Origin: Nanobdellota archaeon
GTDB taxonomy: Archaea; Nanobdellota; Nanobdellia; Parvarchaeales; Parvarchaeaceae
Direction of reading: 5' to 3'
DNA length: 42,020 nt
Assembly (NCBI GenBank): GCA_021802105.1
Contig: JAKAAW010000004.1
Location: forward strand, 1 to 42,020
The notes below the pieces were generated by a model. That model did not search any database and had not been told where the DNA came from. It saw only the letters and a list, made by a program, of their open reading frames with translations. Shown here piece by piece: positions 1 through 8,708 of the stretch (position 1 is the stretch's first letter; every line of letters begins with the position of its first letter). A program made the position numbers and the translations under genes.

Positions 1-21
1 ATCGAAGCGTACACCGATATT

Positions 22-543
22 ATGACAGATTTGGCAGAAACTATTTATTCATTTTTATCAGGAGATATCCCAAAGGGACTTCCAGAAGTTATAGCTTCAG
101 CAGGCACTATATATAGTTTGGATAGGAAGCAAGGATACGAAGGGGCATTCTGTGGCGAGTTCAATTATTTCATAACCAGATTGATACAAATAGTGCCTAA
201 AAAACTTGTCGAGGATAATGCATGGAAAAGCGAATTTAGGTACTGGGTATACGCTTTCACAGTTAGCGCATTGATGCTATCCAAGGAAAGGATGCAGAGT
301 TTGTTTAATAAAGAGAAAGGAAGCAAATTTGCGTGGGTCTATGGCTCTTTCGTCGGGGTGTTTGAGGATATAAAGGACGAATATAAAAGAAGAGTCAACA
401 CAGCATATGAAGCCTCCCAGATAAGCAGATCTGGAGACTGTTATGACACTCCCTTTCATACCGAACTAATCAGTGTGAAGGACAGAGACGGTTCGGTTAT
501 AGGATGGCAGGAAATAATGAAGGGCTTTGACTACGACAAATGA
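22..543 (+). CDS. hypothetical protein (173 aa)
   Basis: Open ORF at the window start, no overlapping better candidate; family not recognised. Confidence 0.6.
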   Translation: MTDLAETIYSFLSGDIPKGLPEVIASAGTIYSLDRKQGYEGAFCGEFNYFITRLIQIVPKKLVEDNAWKSEFRYWVYAFTVSALMLSKERMQSLFNKEKGSKFAWVYGSFVGVFEDIKDEYKRRVNTAYEASQISRSGDCYDTPFHTELISVKDRDGSVIGWQEIMKGFDYDK

Positions 544-593
544 CCAAATAGACAAAAGTATAAACAAATATTCCGTTTACCGTATAGACTAAG

Positions 594-603
594 GTTTATA
601 AAG
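594..603 (+). promoter_or_regulatory. putative archaeal TATA-like element (GTTTATAAAG) upstream of the L7Ae operon
   Basis: AT-rich TATA-like 'ggtttataaagg' about 55 bp before the ATG; a strong Shine-Dalgarno 'aggaggt' lies near 636-643. Confidence 0.4.
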
Positions 604-652
604 GTATGTCATCAATACTTATAATAAAAAATATCAGGAGGTATTAGCAGAT

Positions 653-1006
653 ATGGTAGATGAAGCTGAGAGAAAAGATTTGGACAGTCAAGTATATTCG
701 GTTCTCGAAAGAATTCACGCAAAGTCAGGAAACATAAGGAAAGGAGTGAATGAAGCCACAAAAGCAATAGAGAGGTCCCAGGCAAAACTAGTGGTGTACG
801 CTGCGGACGTTTCACCTAAGGAGATAGTCATGCACTTACCGCTCCTATCAAAGGATAGGGGAGTACCATGCGTTGAAGTAAAGAGCAGAGCTGAGCTCGG
901 TAGGGCTGTAGGCATAGTGGTACCCACGTCTGCAGTAGCGGTTGTAGACGCTAGTGAAGAGGCCCACGCGTTAGAGGAGCTTGTAAGTAAGATAAAGAAC
1001 TTATGA
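653..1006 (+). CDS. rpl7ae: 50S ribosomal protein L7Ae
   Basis: [60 protein letters not shown] is the typical L7Ae RNA-binding core; preceded by AGGAGGT. Confidence 0.97.
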   Translation: MVDEAERKDLDSQVYSVLERIHAKSGNIRKGVNEATKAIERSQAKLVVYAADVSPKEIVMHLPLLSKDRGVPCVEVKSRAELGRAVGIVVPTSAVAVVDASEEAHALEELVSKIKNL

Positions 1007-1275
1007 AAAAGACCGATCAAAAGAAAAAGGCAGGACCAGCTGCCGCTCAGAAAGTACCTGCAGAGATGAACGCCGGTTTCACAGGTTTCCCTTCGGAAGT
1101 CGTAGAGATAGTTGGAAGACATGGGGTTGCCGGAGAGGTTACTCAGGTGAAATGCAAGGTCTTGACGGGTCCTGATAAGGACAAGATAATAAGAAGGAAC
1201 GTGCGAGGGCCTGTTATTAAAGGAGACATACTCGTATTAAAAGAGACAGAGATGGAGGCTCTACCAATACGTTAA
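1003..1275 (+). CDS. rps28e: 30S ribosomal protein S28e
   Basis: [54 protein letters not shown] is S28e-like; start overlaps the L7Ae stop. Confidence 0.95.
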   Translation: MKKTDQKKKAGPAAAQKVPAEMNAGFTGFPSEVVEIVGRHGVAGEVTQVKCKVLTGPDKDKIIRRNVRGPVIKGDILVLKETEMEALPIR

Positions 1276-1278
1276 GTT

Positions 1279-1458
1279 ATGAAGTGCAATTTTTGCGGCA
1301 GCGATATAAAGAAAGGAACAGGGATCATGTACGTTAAAGTAGACGGAACAGTCCAGAATTTCTGCAGGAGGCGCTGTATGAAGTACTCTATAATCGGAAA
1401 GGACGTCCGAAAGATAAAATGGGTCTCAAAATCAATAAATAGTAGCGAGACTAAATAA
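1279..1458 (+). CDS. rpl24e: 50S ribosomal protein L24e (59 aa, not in the supplied ORF track)
   Basis: Translated by hand: MKCNFCGSDIKKGTGIMYVKVDGTVQNFCRRRCMKYSIIGKDVRKIKWVSKSINSSETK; Cys4 zinc ribbon and context after S28e. Confidence 0.93.
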   Translation: MKCNFCGSDIKKGTGIMYVKVDGTVQNFCRRRCMKYSIIGKDVRKIKWVSKSINSSETK

Positions 1459-1462
1459 TCTG

Positions 1463-2269
1463 ATGAGCAATAAGAAAGGCATAAACGCTTTCCTAGAATT
1501 CATAATAGCTATAATCATTATTATCCCAGTCGTTTTCGTAGTTCTTGTGATATTCGTTTACGGTACAGGCAGCATCAAGTCCATAGTCCAATCCCCTCAG
1601 GCATATGTCAGTGATACTGCCGCAGCTCTCACAAGCGGCGAATCGGTTGTTGTGGGCTCCTTGGCCCCTTCTCTCAACAGCAATCAGTTCATGGCGCAGT
1701 TCTATGGCAGCACTTCATGTATCTCTATGCTCGACCAGCTGTCTAGAACAGGGGCGCTCACGGCACCGAGCAATCCAGCTACACTTTCGAATGGTTATTT
1801 CATATGTATGGGATCTTACAAAACCAACGATCTAGTGTCTCCAGGTTGGAGTTACCTGCCTGCGGCATCTTTCAATTCATCTTTTCCGGACTGGTTCTCG
1901 GCTGCGGCATATCTGAACGCAAGATCTAGCATTAACTCATCTGGAATAAACGGTTCCCATGGAACTCTGAGTTTTTTTGAAAACGTTCTGCCGAGCCAAG
2001 CTTTAGCCTCTTCGTGTAAATCTTTCCTTAATGCAACTACGACTATAGGGAAGAGTGAACCTTCTGCTTATATCTCTGCTCTAGACTGCGTGCCTATCCC
2101 TACAAAAAGTGGAACACCCATATTCCTCAGTGTTAACACAGGTTCGTGTACCAATGGATGTATAAATAATCCTGTAGCATTTCTGCACGGGTCGCCAGGG
2201 TCTATATCTCTTCAGAGTTGTACATACACAGGAGGAAGTTCATTAATATGTCAGTTTGATATAAGCTAA
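1463..2269 (+). CDS. N-terminally anchored secreted/pilin-like protein (268 aa)
   Basis: N-terminus MSNKKGINAFLEFIIAIIIIIPVVFVVLVIFVYG (positive KKG then a hydrophobic helix) followed by a Ser/Asn/Thr-rich ectodomain with several Cys. Confidence 0.6.
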   Translation: MSNKKGINAFLEFIIAIIIIIPVVFVVLVIFVYGTGSIKSIVQSPQAYVSDTAAALTSGESVVVGSLAPSLNSNQFMAQFYGSTSCISMLDQLSRTGALTAPSNPATLSNGYFICMGSYKTNDLVSPGWSYLPAASFNSSFPDWFSAAAYLNARSSINSSGINGSHGTLSFFENVLPSQALASSCKSFLNATTTIGKSEPSAYISALDCVPIPTKSGTPIFLSVNTGSCTNGCINNPVAFLHGSPGSISLQSCTYTGGSSLICQFDIS

Positions 2270-2270
2270 T

Positions 2271-3440
2271 ATGGAGATAACCTGGGAGGGAATATTAATG
2301 TTTCTTCTTATGGCAGTTATACTGGTCTTTGTGGTGCTGTCACTCTCAAATTTCTTCAAATCTCAGAGCTCTATCAACAGCTATAAACAGTTTGTATCGC
2401 TCGCAGGGGGTGCATGCACTTCCCCTCAATCTGCAACGAATCTGCAGTTCAACTCCCCTAATGCGATAGTATTCCAGATGTATGATAATTCGACTTGTGA
2501 CCCGATTCTGGCTGCCAACAAAAATACCATATTCTCTCAAAGTTATCCTTATTCAAGCTCTCTTAAGAATAATTTTGACCTTTGCTACGTTCTTCCGGGG
2601 CAGGCCATCAGCGGCAACAATATAGTTTCCTCCGGCCGTCAATACTATTTGAATTCCAGCCTTAGCATCATTAATGAATACTATCTAAAACCTATAGCGT
2701 CTACCTACAACAGCAAGAATGTAGTTTTCCTACCATACTCAGATCAGCTTGGCATGCCTGCACTACAGGTCACCGCCAACGGCGCCGACATAAAAGATAC
2801 GTCTATAGTATATTATGCGCTTAACGCTTCCAAGACAGCGACGTTTTCTCCAAACACTTATTCATTTGACTTTTACATCTATTCCAATATATCCGGCAGT
2901 GTGTATCTCGATTTCATAAACGCAGGCAACACATGCCAGAACATCCAGGAGACTTTATCCGCTGGTTACCCCCAGCATTTCACAATATCCCCTGCTTGCA
3001 ATACTGCGTTCCAGAACGTAAGTGTTGTGTTTGACACAGCAGGCAAGGCAATCCAGTACCAGATAAACATAAGCGCAACTCATTACTCTGGATACGCCAG
3101 CGGTTCAGATATAAGTGCCCTATCCCTTCAGTGTATGAACCTAGAGCCTGCGTTTATAGGCGGCCTACTTAAAAACCAGACTCTAGTGTGCCAACCACTA
3201 ACGTGCGGATCAACAACTTTCCAGCTTACTAACGCTGTCAACAGGCCGTTTCTAGGGCTAGTATCGGGAACTTATTCATTCTTTGAGATACAATCTGGTT
3301 TGTCATCCCTTCAGATAATAAACAACAACAATGAGTACATAACGAAAAACACTCTTATGGATCTCCTCTTCGCTAACGCTAAGCAGGTGCCTGGTTATCA
3401 TAATACATACATGTGCGCACGGTTCGGAATAGACTGCTGA
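2271..3440 (+). CDS. N-terminally anchored secreted protein (389 aa)
   Basis: One N-terminal TM (EGILMFLLMAVILVFVVLSLSNFF) and a long Asn/Ser/Tyr-rich, Cys-containing ectodomain; 1-nt spacing after the preceding gene. Confidence 0.6.
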   Translation: MEITWEGILMFLLMAVILVFVVLSLSNFFKSQSSINSYKQFVSLAGGACTSPQSATNLQFNSPNAIVFQMYDNSTCDPILAANKNTIFSQSYPYSSSLKNNFDLCYVLPGQAISGNNIVSSGRQYYLNSSLSIINEYYLKPIASTYNSKNVVFLPYSDQLGMPALQVTANGADIKDTSIVYYALNASKTATFSPNTYSFDFYIYSNISGSVYLDFINAGNTCQNIQETLSAGYPQHFTISPACNTAFQNVSVVFDTAGKAIQYQINISATHYSGYASGSDISALSLQCMNLEPAFIGGLLKNQTLVCQPLTCGSTTFQLTNAVNRPFLGLVSGTYSFFEIQSGLSSLQIINNNNEYITKNTLMDLLFANAKQVPGYHNTYMCARFGIDC

Positions 3441-3548
3441 CTGCGAGCGCCGATGATCAAAAAATATTAAATACACACAATGAGTCCATAATATTATAAA
3501 ATAAGCGTCCGGCATAGCGCGATCTTATTATTATGCTGTTGGTGAATT

Positions 3549-3827
3549 ATGGCAAAAGTTACAGTTACAATATGTGACATGTGTAAGCAGAGAATAGCTA
3601 CCAAGACTTGTCCGGTATGCGGCAAAGATCTGTGTGAAGCTGATACTAAATCGTTCTCTGTTGACGTTGGATTACGGTTTGGTCCAAGGGTAGAAGTTTA
3701 CCACGGTTACATGTGCGATGGGGATTACAAGAAGCTGGAAACAAATCTGGGAAAGACCCTCGGAAAAATAGGAGAAAAGATAAAACAAGAGATAGATGGG
3801 GTAATCTCCGAGAGCGTAGCGCAGTAA
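3549..3827 (+). CDS. small zinc-binding protein (92 aa)
   Basis: CDMCKQRIATKTCPVCGKDLC: paired CxxC motifs; otherwise unassigned. Confidence 0.65.
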   Translation: MAKVTVTICDMCKQRIATKTCPVCGKDLCEADTKSFSVDVGLRFGPRVEVYHGYMCDGDYKKLETNLGKTLGKIGEKIKQEIDGVISESVAQ

Positions 3828-3876
3828 ATCACCATAGAAAGGTTTATTTATAGGTTCGCAGCTTATGATATTTTAT

Positions 3877-3990
3877 CCACCTGTAGCCCAATGGTAGAGC
3901 GACCGGCTGTAGATATAACTAAGTGCTATTTTATTAGTGCGATGAGGAGCGGCGACCGGTAGGTTGGGGGTTCAAATCCGCCCAGGTGGA
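3877..3990 (+). tRNA. trnY: tRNA-Tyr (anticodon GTA) with a 42-nt intron at canonical position 37/38 (intron about 3913-3954)
   Basis: Acceptor CCACCTG/CAGGTGG with C1-G72 and A73 (archaeal Tyr identity), anticodon stem ACCGG/CCGGT, loop CTGTAG-intron-A, T-loop TTCAAAT. Confidence 0.9.
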
Positions 3991-4059
3991 TATTCTTATT
4001 TCTAATACCTCTGCAAGTATACCACTTAATTATATAAGTAGTACACAACAATAATTAAA

Positions 4060-4656
4060 ATGGTTATGCAGAGTGTTCTGATATGCGTGCATGGGTATAC
4101 TAGGGCGCCGAAAGTCCTGCATAGACCTTGGGAAGATGTGATGCTGGACAGGCTAACTGCCGCATACAAACTTTCTGAGTTCCTTCACAGTGCGAACGTG
4201 ACAAGCTACCTTATACTTTCAGGGGGAGTCGTCTCAAATGGCGAGGTGGAAGCAGATAAGATATATGAGTTCGCGAAAAGAAAACTCCCAGGGCTGTTCG
4301 AACTTGTAACAGATGTCATACTTGAGAGAGAATCCAAGAACACCCAGGAAAACGTTGATGAGATAATAAAATGGGCAAAGAAGAAGAACGCTGCTATCAT
4401 CGCTGTCAGCAGCAAAGATCACGCTCCGAGAATAGCAAAGGACTGGGCTTATGATAAGAACAGGAAGGGGCATCTGATAATGATAGCCCCTTCAGAGGAA
4501 TCCTATAGTGAGTCTGGCTCTATGGATTCGCCGATAATAATAGAACCTCCTTTTTGGGCGTATGAGAGTCTTAAAGACATATTTAACGTCCCTGCTAATA
4601 AGGTAGAAGAGGTGAAAAGGAAAATAGCTGAGATAATAGGCACAGCGATGGAGTAG
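4060..4656 (+). CDS. DUF218/YdcF-like (ElyC/SanA superfamily) domain protein
   Basis: ILSGGVVSNGEVEADKI..., RESKNTQENV, SSKDHAPRIAKDWA pattern typical of the DUF218 fold. Confidence 0.65.
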   Translation: MVMQSVLICVHGYTRAPKVLHRPWEDVMLDRLTAAYKLSEFLHSANVTSYLILSGGVVSNGEVEADKIYEFAKRKLPGLFELVTDVILERESKNTQENVDEIIKWAKKKNAAIIAVSSKDHAPRIAKDWAYDKNRKGHLIMIAPSEESYSESGSMDSPIIIEPPFWAYESLKDIFNVPANKVEEVKRKIAEIIGTAME

Positions 4657-4657
4657 T

Positions 4658-5677
4658 ATGGATACAGACAGTAAGTTTAATTTGATAAAAAGAAACACGT
4701 CAGAGATAATAACCGAAGACGATCTTAAAAAACTATTATCTGAGAAGAAAGAAATCTCCGCTTATGCGGGCAGGGCACCCACTGGAGCTCTGCATGTAGG
4801 ACACCTTGTCACTTTTGGCAAGCTGCTTGATTTCCAAAAAGCTGGCGTGAAGGTCAAGATACTCATAGCCGATATACACGCTGCTCTGGATGATTTGAAA
4901 TCAAAATGGGAAGACCTCGATAAGAGAGTAGAATATACACAGAAGTGCATGGAGCTGTCCTTTGACTGGAAAGAGAAGCCTGAGTTCATAAGGGGTTCAA
5001 GTTTTGAATTTGGCAGGAACTATATGAATGATGTACTGAAGATATCGACCATAGCTACAGTGGATAGGGCGACTAGAGCGGCATCAGAGGTAACAAGAAT
5101 GAAGAACCCGAAAGTGAGCGAACTTGTCTACCCAATAATGCAGGCAGTTGATGAGCAGTATCTAGACATTGACATCCAGCTCGGTTCGATGGATCAAAGG
5201 CATATATTTGTATTCGCAAGGGAATATCTCCCGCAGATAGGTTACAGGAAAAGAGTAGAGGTGATGGTTCCTTTCATTACATCGCTTCTCGGTCCAGGAT
5301 CGAAGATGAGCTCATCCATACCGGAGAGTCACATAAAAGTTTACGATTCAGAGGATGTTATAAGGAGAAAAATAAGCAAGGCTTATTGCCCTGCAGGTAT
5401 AACCAAAGACAATTTTGTAATAGATATAGTCAAATACGTGATTTTACCATCCGACGACAAATTCAAGCTGGAACGGGATAATAAGTTCGGTGGGGATTTA
5501 GAGATAACTTCCGCTGAAGAACTTGAGAGGCAGTACACTGATAAAAAGATACATCCTGAAGATCTGAAGAAATCAGTCGCCATATACCTTGTCAAGAGGC
5601 TGGAGCGCGTTAGGAGCTACTTCGAAGGAAGGCAGGACTTTCTGAATGAACTTGGAGAAGAGTTCCTCTCTAAATAA
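4658..5677 (+). CDS. tyrS: tyrosyl-tRNA synthetase, archaeal type
   Basis: GRAPTGALHVGH (HIGH-type), YPIMQAVDEQYLDIDIQLGSMDQRHIF, KMSSS (KMSKS-type). Confidence 0.95.
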   Translation: MDTDSKFNLIKRNTSEIITEDDLKKLLSEKKEISAYAGRAPTGALHVGHLVTFGKLLDFQKAGVKVKILIADIHAALDDLKSKWEDLDKRVEYTQKCMELSFDWKEKPEFIRGSSFEFGRNYMNDVLKISTIATVDRATRAASEVTRMKNPKVSELVYPIMQAVDEQYLDIDIQLGSMDQRHIFVFAREYLPQIGYRKRVEVMVPFITSLLGPGSKMSSSIPESHIKVYDSEDVIRRKISKAYCPAGITKDNFVIDIVKYVILPSDDKFKLERDNKFGGDLEITSAEELERQYTDKKIHPEDLKKSVAIYLVKRLERVRSYFEGRQDFLNELGEEFLSK

Positions 5678-5742
5678 ATACTCAAAAAGCCGCTAGAGAA
5701 AAAACATACATATTTAAACTAAATTACTTCTATAATACAAAT

Positions 5743-6153
5743 ATGAAAATACGGGCTATAAAACAAAAACAGAAGGCTCTGCAAAAAGAGATACAGAGGC
5801 CGATGGTGGGAACTCACGTTTTTGGGAATCTTTATGGGGTGGATTCAGCTTTATTAAAAGATCTTGCAGCAACAAAAGAAATAATAAAGAAGGCTTCTGA
5901 GCTGGGCAACCTCCATATAATAGACATAATGGAGAGGCAGTTCAACGTAATCAATTCCCCCGATTTAGGAGGAGTATCGGTAATAGCCCTGCTAGTCGAG
6001 AGTCACATAGCGGTGCACACATGGCCTGAGAGCAACTACGTCACTGTCGATATATACTCATGCGGGGAGGAAAGTAGACCGGAAACGACATTTGATTACA
6101 TCGTGTCAAAATTCAATCCAGCTGATGTTGAAAAGTTCGAGACTAAACGATAA
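5743..6153 (+). CDS. speD: S-adenosylmethionine decarboxylase proenzyme (SpeD-like)
   Basis: ESHIAVHTWPESNYVTVDIYSCG: processing Ser and conserved HTWPE/DIYSCG motifs. Confidence 0.92.
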   Translation: MKIRAIKQKQKALQKEIQRPMVGTHVFGNLYGVDSALLKDLAATKEIIKKASELGNLHIIDIMERQFNVINSPDLGGVSVIALLVESHIAVHTWPESNYVTVDIYSCGEESRPETTFDYIVSKFNPADVEKFETKR

Positions 6154-6154
6154 A

Positions 6155-7840
6155 TTATCTACTGATGTATACAAAAGTCTCAGTGTCTTTATTGTCTAAT
6201 ATACAGAAACCAAACCTCTCGAATTGTATCGTTTCTCCTTCTTTGAGGGTGGTTATCCCTCCCTCTGCTATTCCGCTTACGGTCATGAGACTGTTTTCAT
6301 TAAAAGATCCGTCCTCATTTAGAAGATTTCCAACAACAAGAATCTTTACCGGAAGGTTATCTTTGGTGACCCACTGTACTATTCTCTCTCCACCAATCAT
6401 CTTATCGGACACGAAATCCGCGCGTATCCCTTCCTTACCAGGGTCGTTTATCCTGACTGTATAAAGATCTTTTAGCCTTAACAGGTCCCCTTTCTTTAGC
6501 ACAGCAGCGTCTTTGCCGTCGATTATAAAATTACCGTCCGTTCTTACGACTCTGAAGCCTAGGTCAACTGATGGGTGGGAAGGTATCTTCGCTTCTTTCT
6601 CCCCCGCGCCATTAACAGTAAGACTCTGCGGATTCGAAACGAAAAAGAAGCGCTTCGACTTGTCATCTATTATCCTTCTGTTAGGGGTGAGCAGTGTGTC
6701 CCATTCATACTCGTGTTTGGACTCGGAATAACCCACTGTCAGCGCAAATTGCTTTATAGCTTCAGGTGTTATGCCCCTCCTTCTGATTGATGAGACTGTC
6801 GGTAATCTTATATCATCCCATCCGCTTATTTGCCCCTTTTCTATAAGCTCCCTTAATTTCCTCTTTGAGAAGGGAGTGCCCGTGAAATTGAATCTTGAGA
6901 ACTGCACTATATTCAATTTTTTGAGTCCTAGAACATCACGGAGCTTGTCCTGGAACGATACTTTGAATTCGTTGCTACGCAGGACGTGTGTTATCCCGCA
7001 CATGTCATCCTCGACAACGCTGGCAAAATCATATATCGGCCATAGACTATACGATTTGTAGTCAGTTTTTATGATTCTAAATAGATTGGGGTCTCTTAAG
7101 GAAAAATCCTTGTCTTTCATGTTCCCTTTGAATCTTATGACAGCTTCCCCTGGCTTCATTTCACCGTTTATCACGAAATTCCACATATGCCTGTTTTCTT
7201 CGACAGTATGTCCTCTGTGTTCGCATTCTTCTCCATTGAGACGCCCACTCTTTATTTTCTCCAGTGAGCAGGTACATACATAGGCAAGATTTTCATTTAT
7301 CATTTTCTCACCGATCTCGTACATCCTAGTCATGTCCGAGCTTATGAATTTTTCCTCATCCCAAGTTATACCCAACCATTTGTAACCTTCTCTGAACGAA
7401 TCTGCAAATCTTTTCTCTACTTTATTCGGGTTAGTATCCTCAAACCTTAACCACAGTTTCCCGCCATATTTTTCCTTGTACAGGTAGTTTATCATACCCG
7501 CGATTGCGTGCCCAAGGTGCATGAATCCAGAAGGTTCTGGTGGGAGTCTTAGGACTACTTCTCCTTTGACGTTTGGTAAATCCTTAAGCCCAGCCTCTTT
7601 TACAAATTTCTTCTTTTCAGTATCAAGACCCAACAGTGTAGCCTCTGCTTGCTGTCTTTCTATGCTCAGTGCATTAACTTCAGAAACTATCCTTGATATC
7701 GTCTTTTTCGACTCTTTTACATCTGAAAGGATAGATTTGTCCGTACCGGCAAGTCTTGAGAAGACAGCAGAGTCACTAGCTTTTCCCTCATGCTCTATTG
7801 CGTTCTTCAGGGCGGCTTTTCTTACGTTAGCATCCTCCAT
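6155..7840 (-). CDS. gltX: glutamyl-tRNA synthetase, archaeal type
   Basis: RLPPEPSGFMHLGHAIAGMINYLYKEKYGGKLWLRFEDTNP and FSKRKLRELIEKG; archaeal N-terminal extension. Confidence 0.95.
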   Translation of the reverse strand: MEDANVRKAALKNAIEHEGKASDSAVFSRLAGTDKSILSDVKESKKTISRIVSEVNALSIERQQAEATLLGLDTEKKKFVKEAGLKDLPNVKGEVVLRLPPEPSGFMHLGHAIAGMINYLYKEKYGGKLWLRFEDTNPNKVEKRFADSFREGYKWLGITWDEEKFISSDMTRMYEIGEKMINENLAYVCTCSLEKIKSGRLNGEECEHRGHTVEENRHMWNFVINGEMKPGEAVIRFKGNMKDKDFSLRDPNLFRIIKTDYKSYSLWPIYDFASVVEDDMCGITHVLRSNEFKVSFQDKLRDVLGLKKLNIVQFSRFNFTGTPFSKRKLRELIEKGQISGWDDIRLPTVSSIRRRGITPEAIKQFALTVGYSESKHEYEWDTLLTPNRRIIDDKSKRFFFVSNPQSLTVNGAGEKEAKIPSHPSVDLGFRVVRTDGNFIIDGKDAAVLKKGDLLRLKDLYTVRINDPGKEGIRADFVSDKMIGGERIVQWVTKDNLPVKILVVGNLLNEDGSFNENSLMTVSGIAEGGITTLKEGETIQFERFGFCILDNKDTETFVYISR

Positions 7841-7968
7841 ACTTATTCTATAAGGTTTTTATTTATATGCTAAAAAAGACACCCAAAATGCCGCTGGAAC
7901 GGTTATAGACACGTTTTTAAATAGCGGACTGTTAAATCATATATATAAAAAGTAAGAGGTGGTACCAA

Positions 7969-8148
7969 ATGGCAGACTTCATAAGGAAGAGCTTAGTAAA
8001 AGCAGAAGTCAAGAAGGTCGGAAAGGGAATGAGATGCCCTGATGACTCTGTTGAGGGTCTTGATAAACACGTCAAGATGATCATCGAGAAGGCAGTCGCA
8101 AGAGCGAAGGCTGACGGAAGAAAGACCGTTAAAGCTCACGACTTCTGA
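7969..8148 (+). CDS. short histone-fold protein (DUF1931-like, 59 aa; not in the supplied ORF track)
   Basis: Hand translation MADFIRKSLVKAEVKKVGKGMRCPDDSVEGLDKHVKMIIEKAVARAKADGRKTVKAHDF; GRKTVKAHDF matches the histone-fold C-terminal signature; AGAGGTGG SD upstream. Confidence 0.8.
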   Translation: MADFIRKSLVKAEVKKVGKGMRCPDDSVEGLDKHVKMIIEKAVARAKADGRKTVKAHDF

Positions 8149-8157
8149 AAAATAGCA

Positions 8158-8183
8158 TTTTTTATTTTTTTATTTTTATTTTA
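8158..8183 (+). terminator. T-rich archaeal-type terminator after the histone-fold gene
   Basis: Run 'tttttatttttttatttttatttt' directly downstream of the stop codon. Confidence 0.55.
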
Positions 8184-8228
8184 AATTGATAATAGTAAGT
8201 TTTTATTCTCAGTATTCATTATACCTAT

Positions 8229-8687
8229 ATGGTTAATATAGCCCTGATATCCGGAATCATAATAATAGCTATAGCACTTATAACATTGGTGCGTGTGATA
8301 AAACCGTTGCTCGAAGCGCTTATAATCATAGCAGTAGTGATGGCAGGAACGGTATTAGTATTCCATTCGGTACCTATCATCGGATTACCAAACTTCAATA
8401 TACCAATAAGTATCGGACCAAATATAATGGGGGCGAATCCGGGATACGACAACACCACAGACATAGCAGTCTTCAATGCGTATACATTTAACCTTGGCGG
8501 ATTCACGGCCACACTAAATGGAAAACCCGTTGCTATACTAAATAATGCTACATCCATCTCCGCGATAAAATTCGGTGTCCTCGTACTTAATTCATCTGCT
8601 AGTGGGACAATAAAGATAAGCGGCTCTACACAGCTTTTCGGATTTAACCTTGGAAGCATGACTGCGGCTTACAATTACACAGGGTAA
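8229..8687 (+). CDS. membrane-anchored hypothetical protein (152 aa)
   Basis: Two hydrophobic N-terminal stretches then an Asn/Gly/Ser-rich domain (NYTG end). Confidence 0.55.
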   Translation: MVNIALISGIIIIAIALITLVRVIKPLLEALIIIAVVMAGTVLVFHSVPIIGLPNFNIPISIGPNIMGANPGYDNTTDIAVFNAYTFNLGGFTATLNGKPVAILNNATSISAIKFGVLVLNSSASGTIKISGSTQLFGFNLGSMTAAYNYTG

Positions 8688-8708
8688 CTGCCTATAAAGA
8701 TATGGTGC

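Noticed and set aside
8225-8659. 144-aa minus-strand ORF opposite 8229-8687
   Set aside because: Sense ORF has membrane-anchor topology and plausible promoter context; antisense lacks motif. Direction is still not fully certain.
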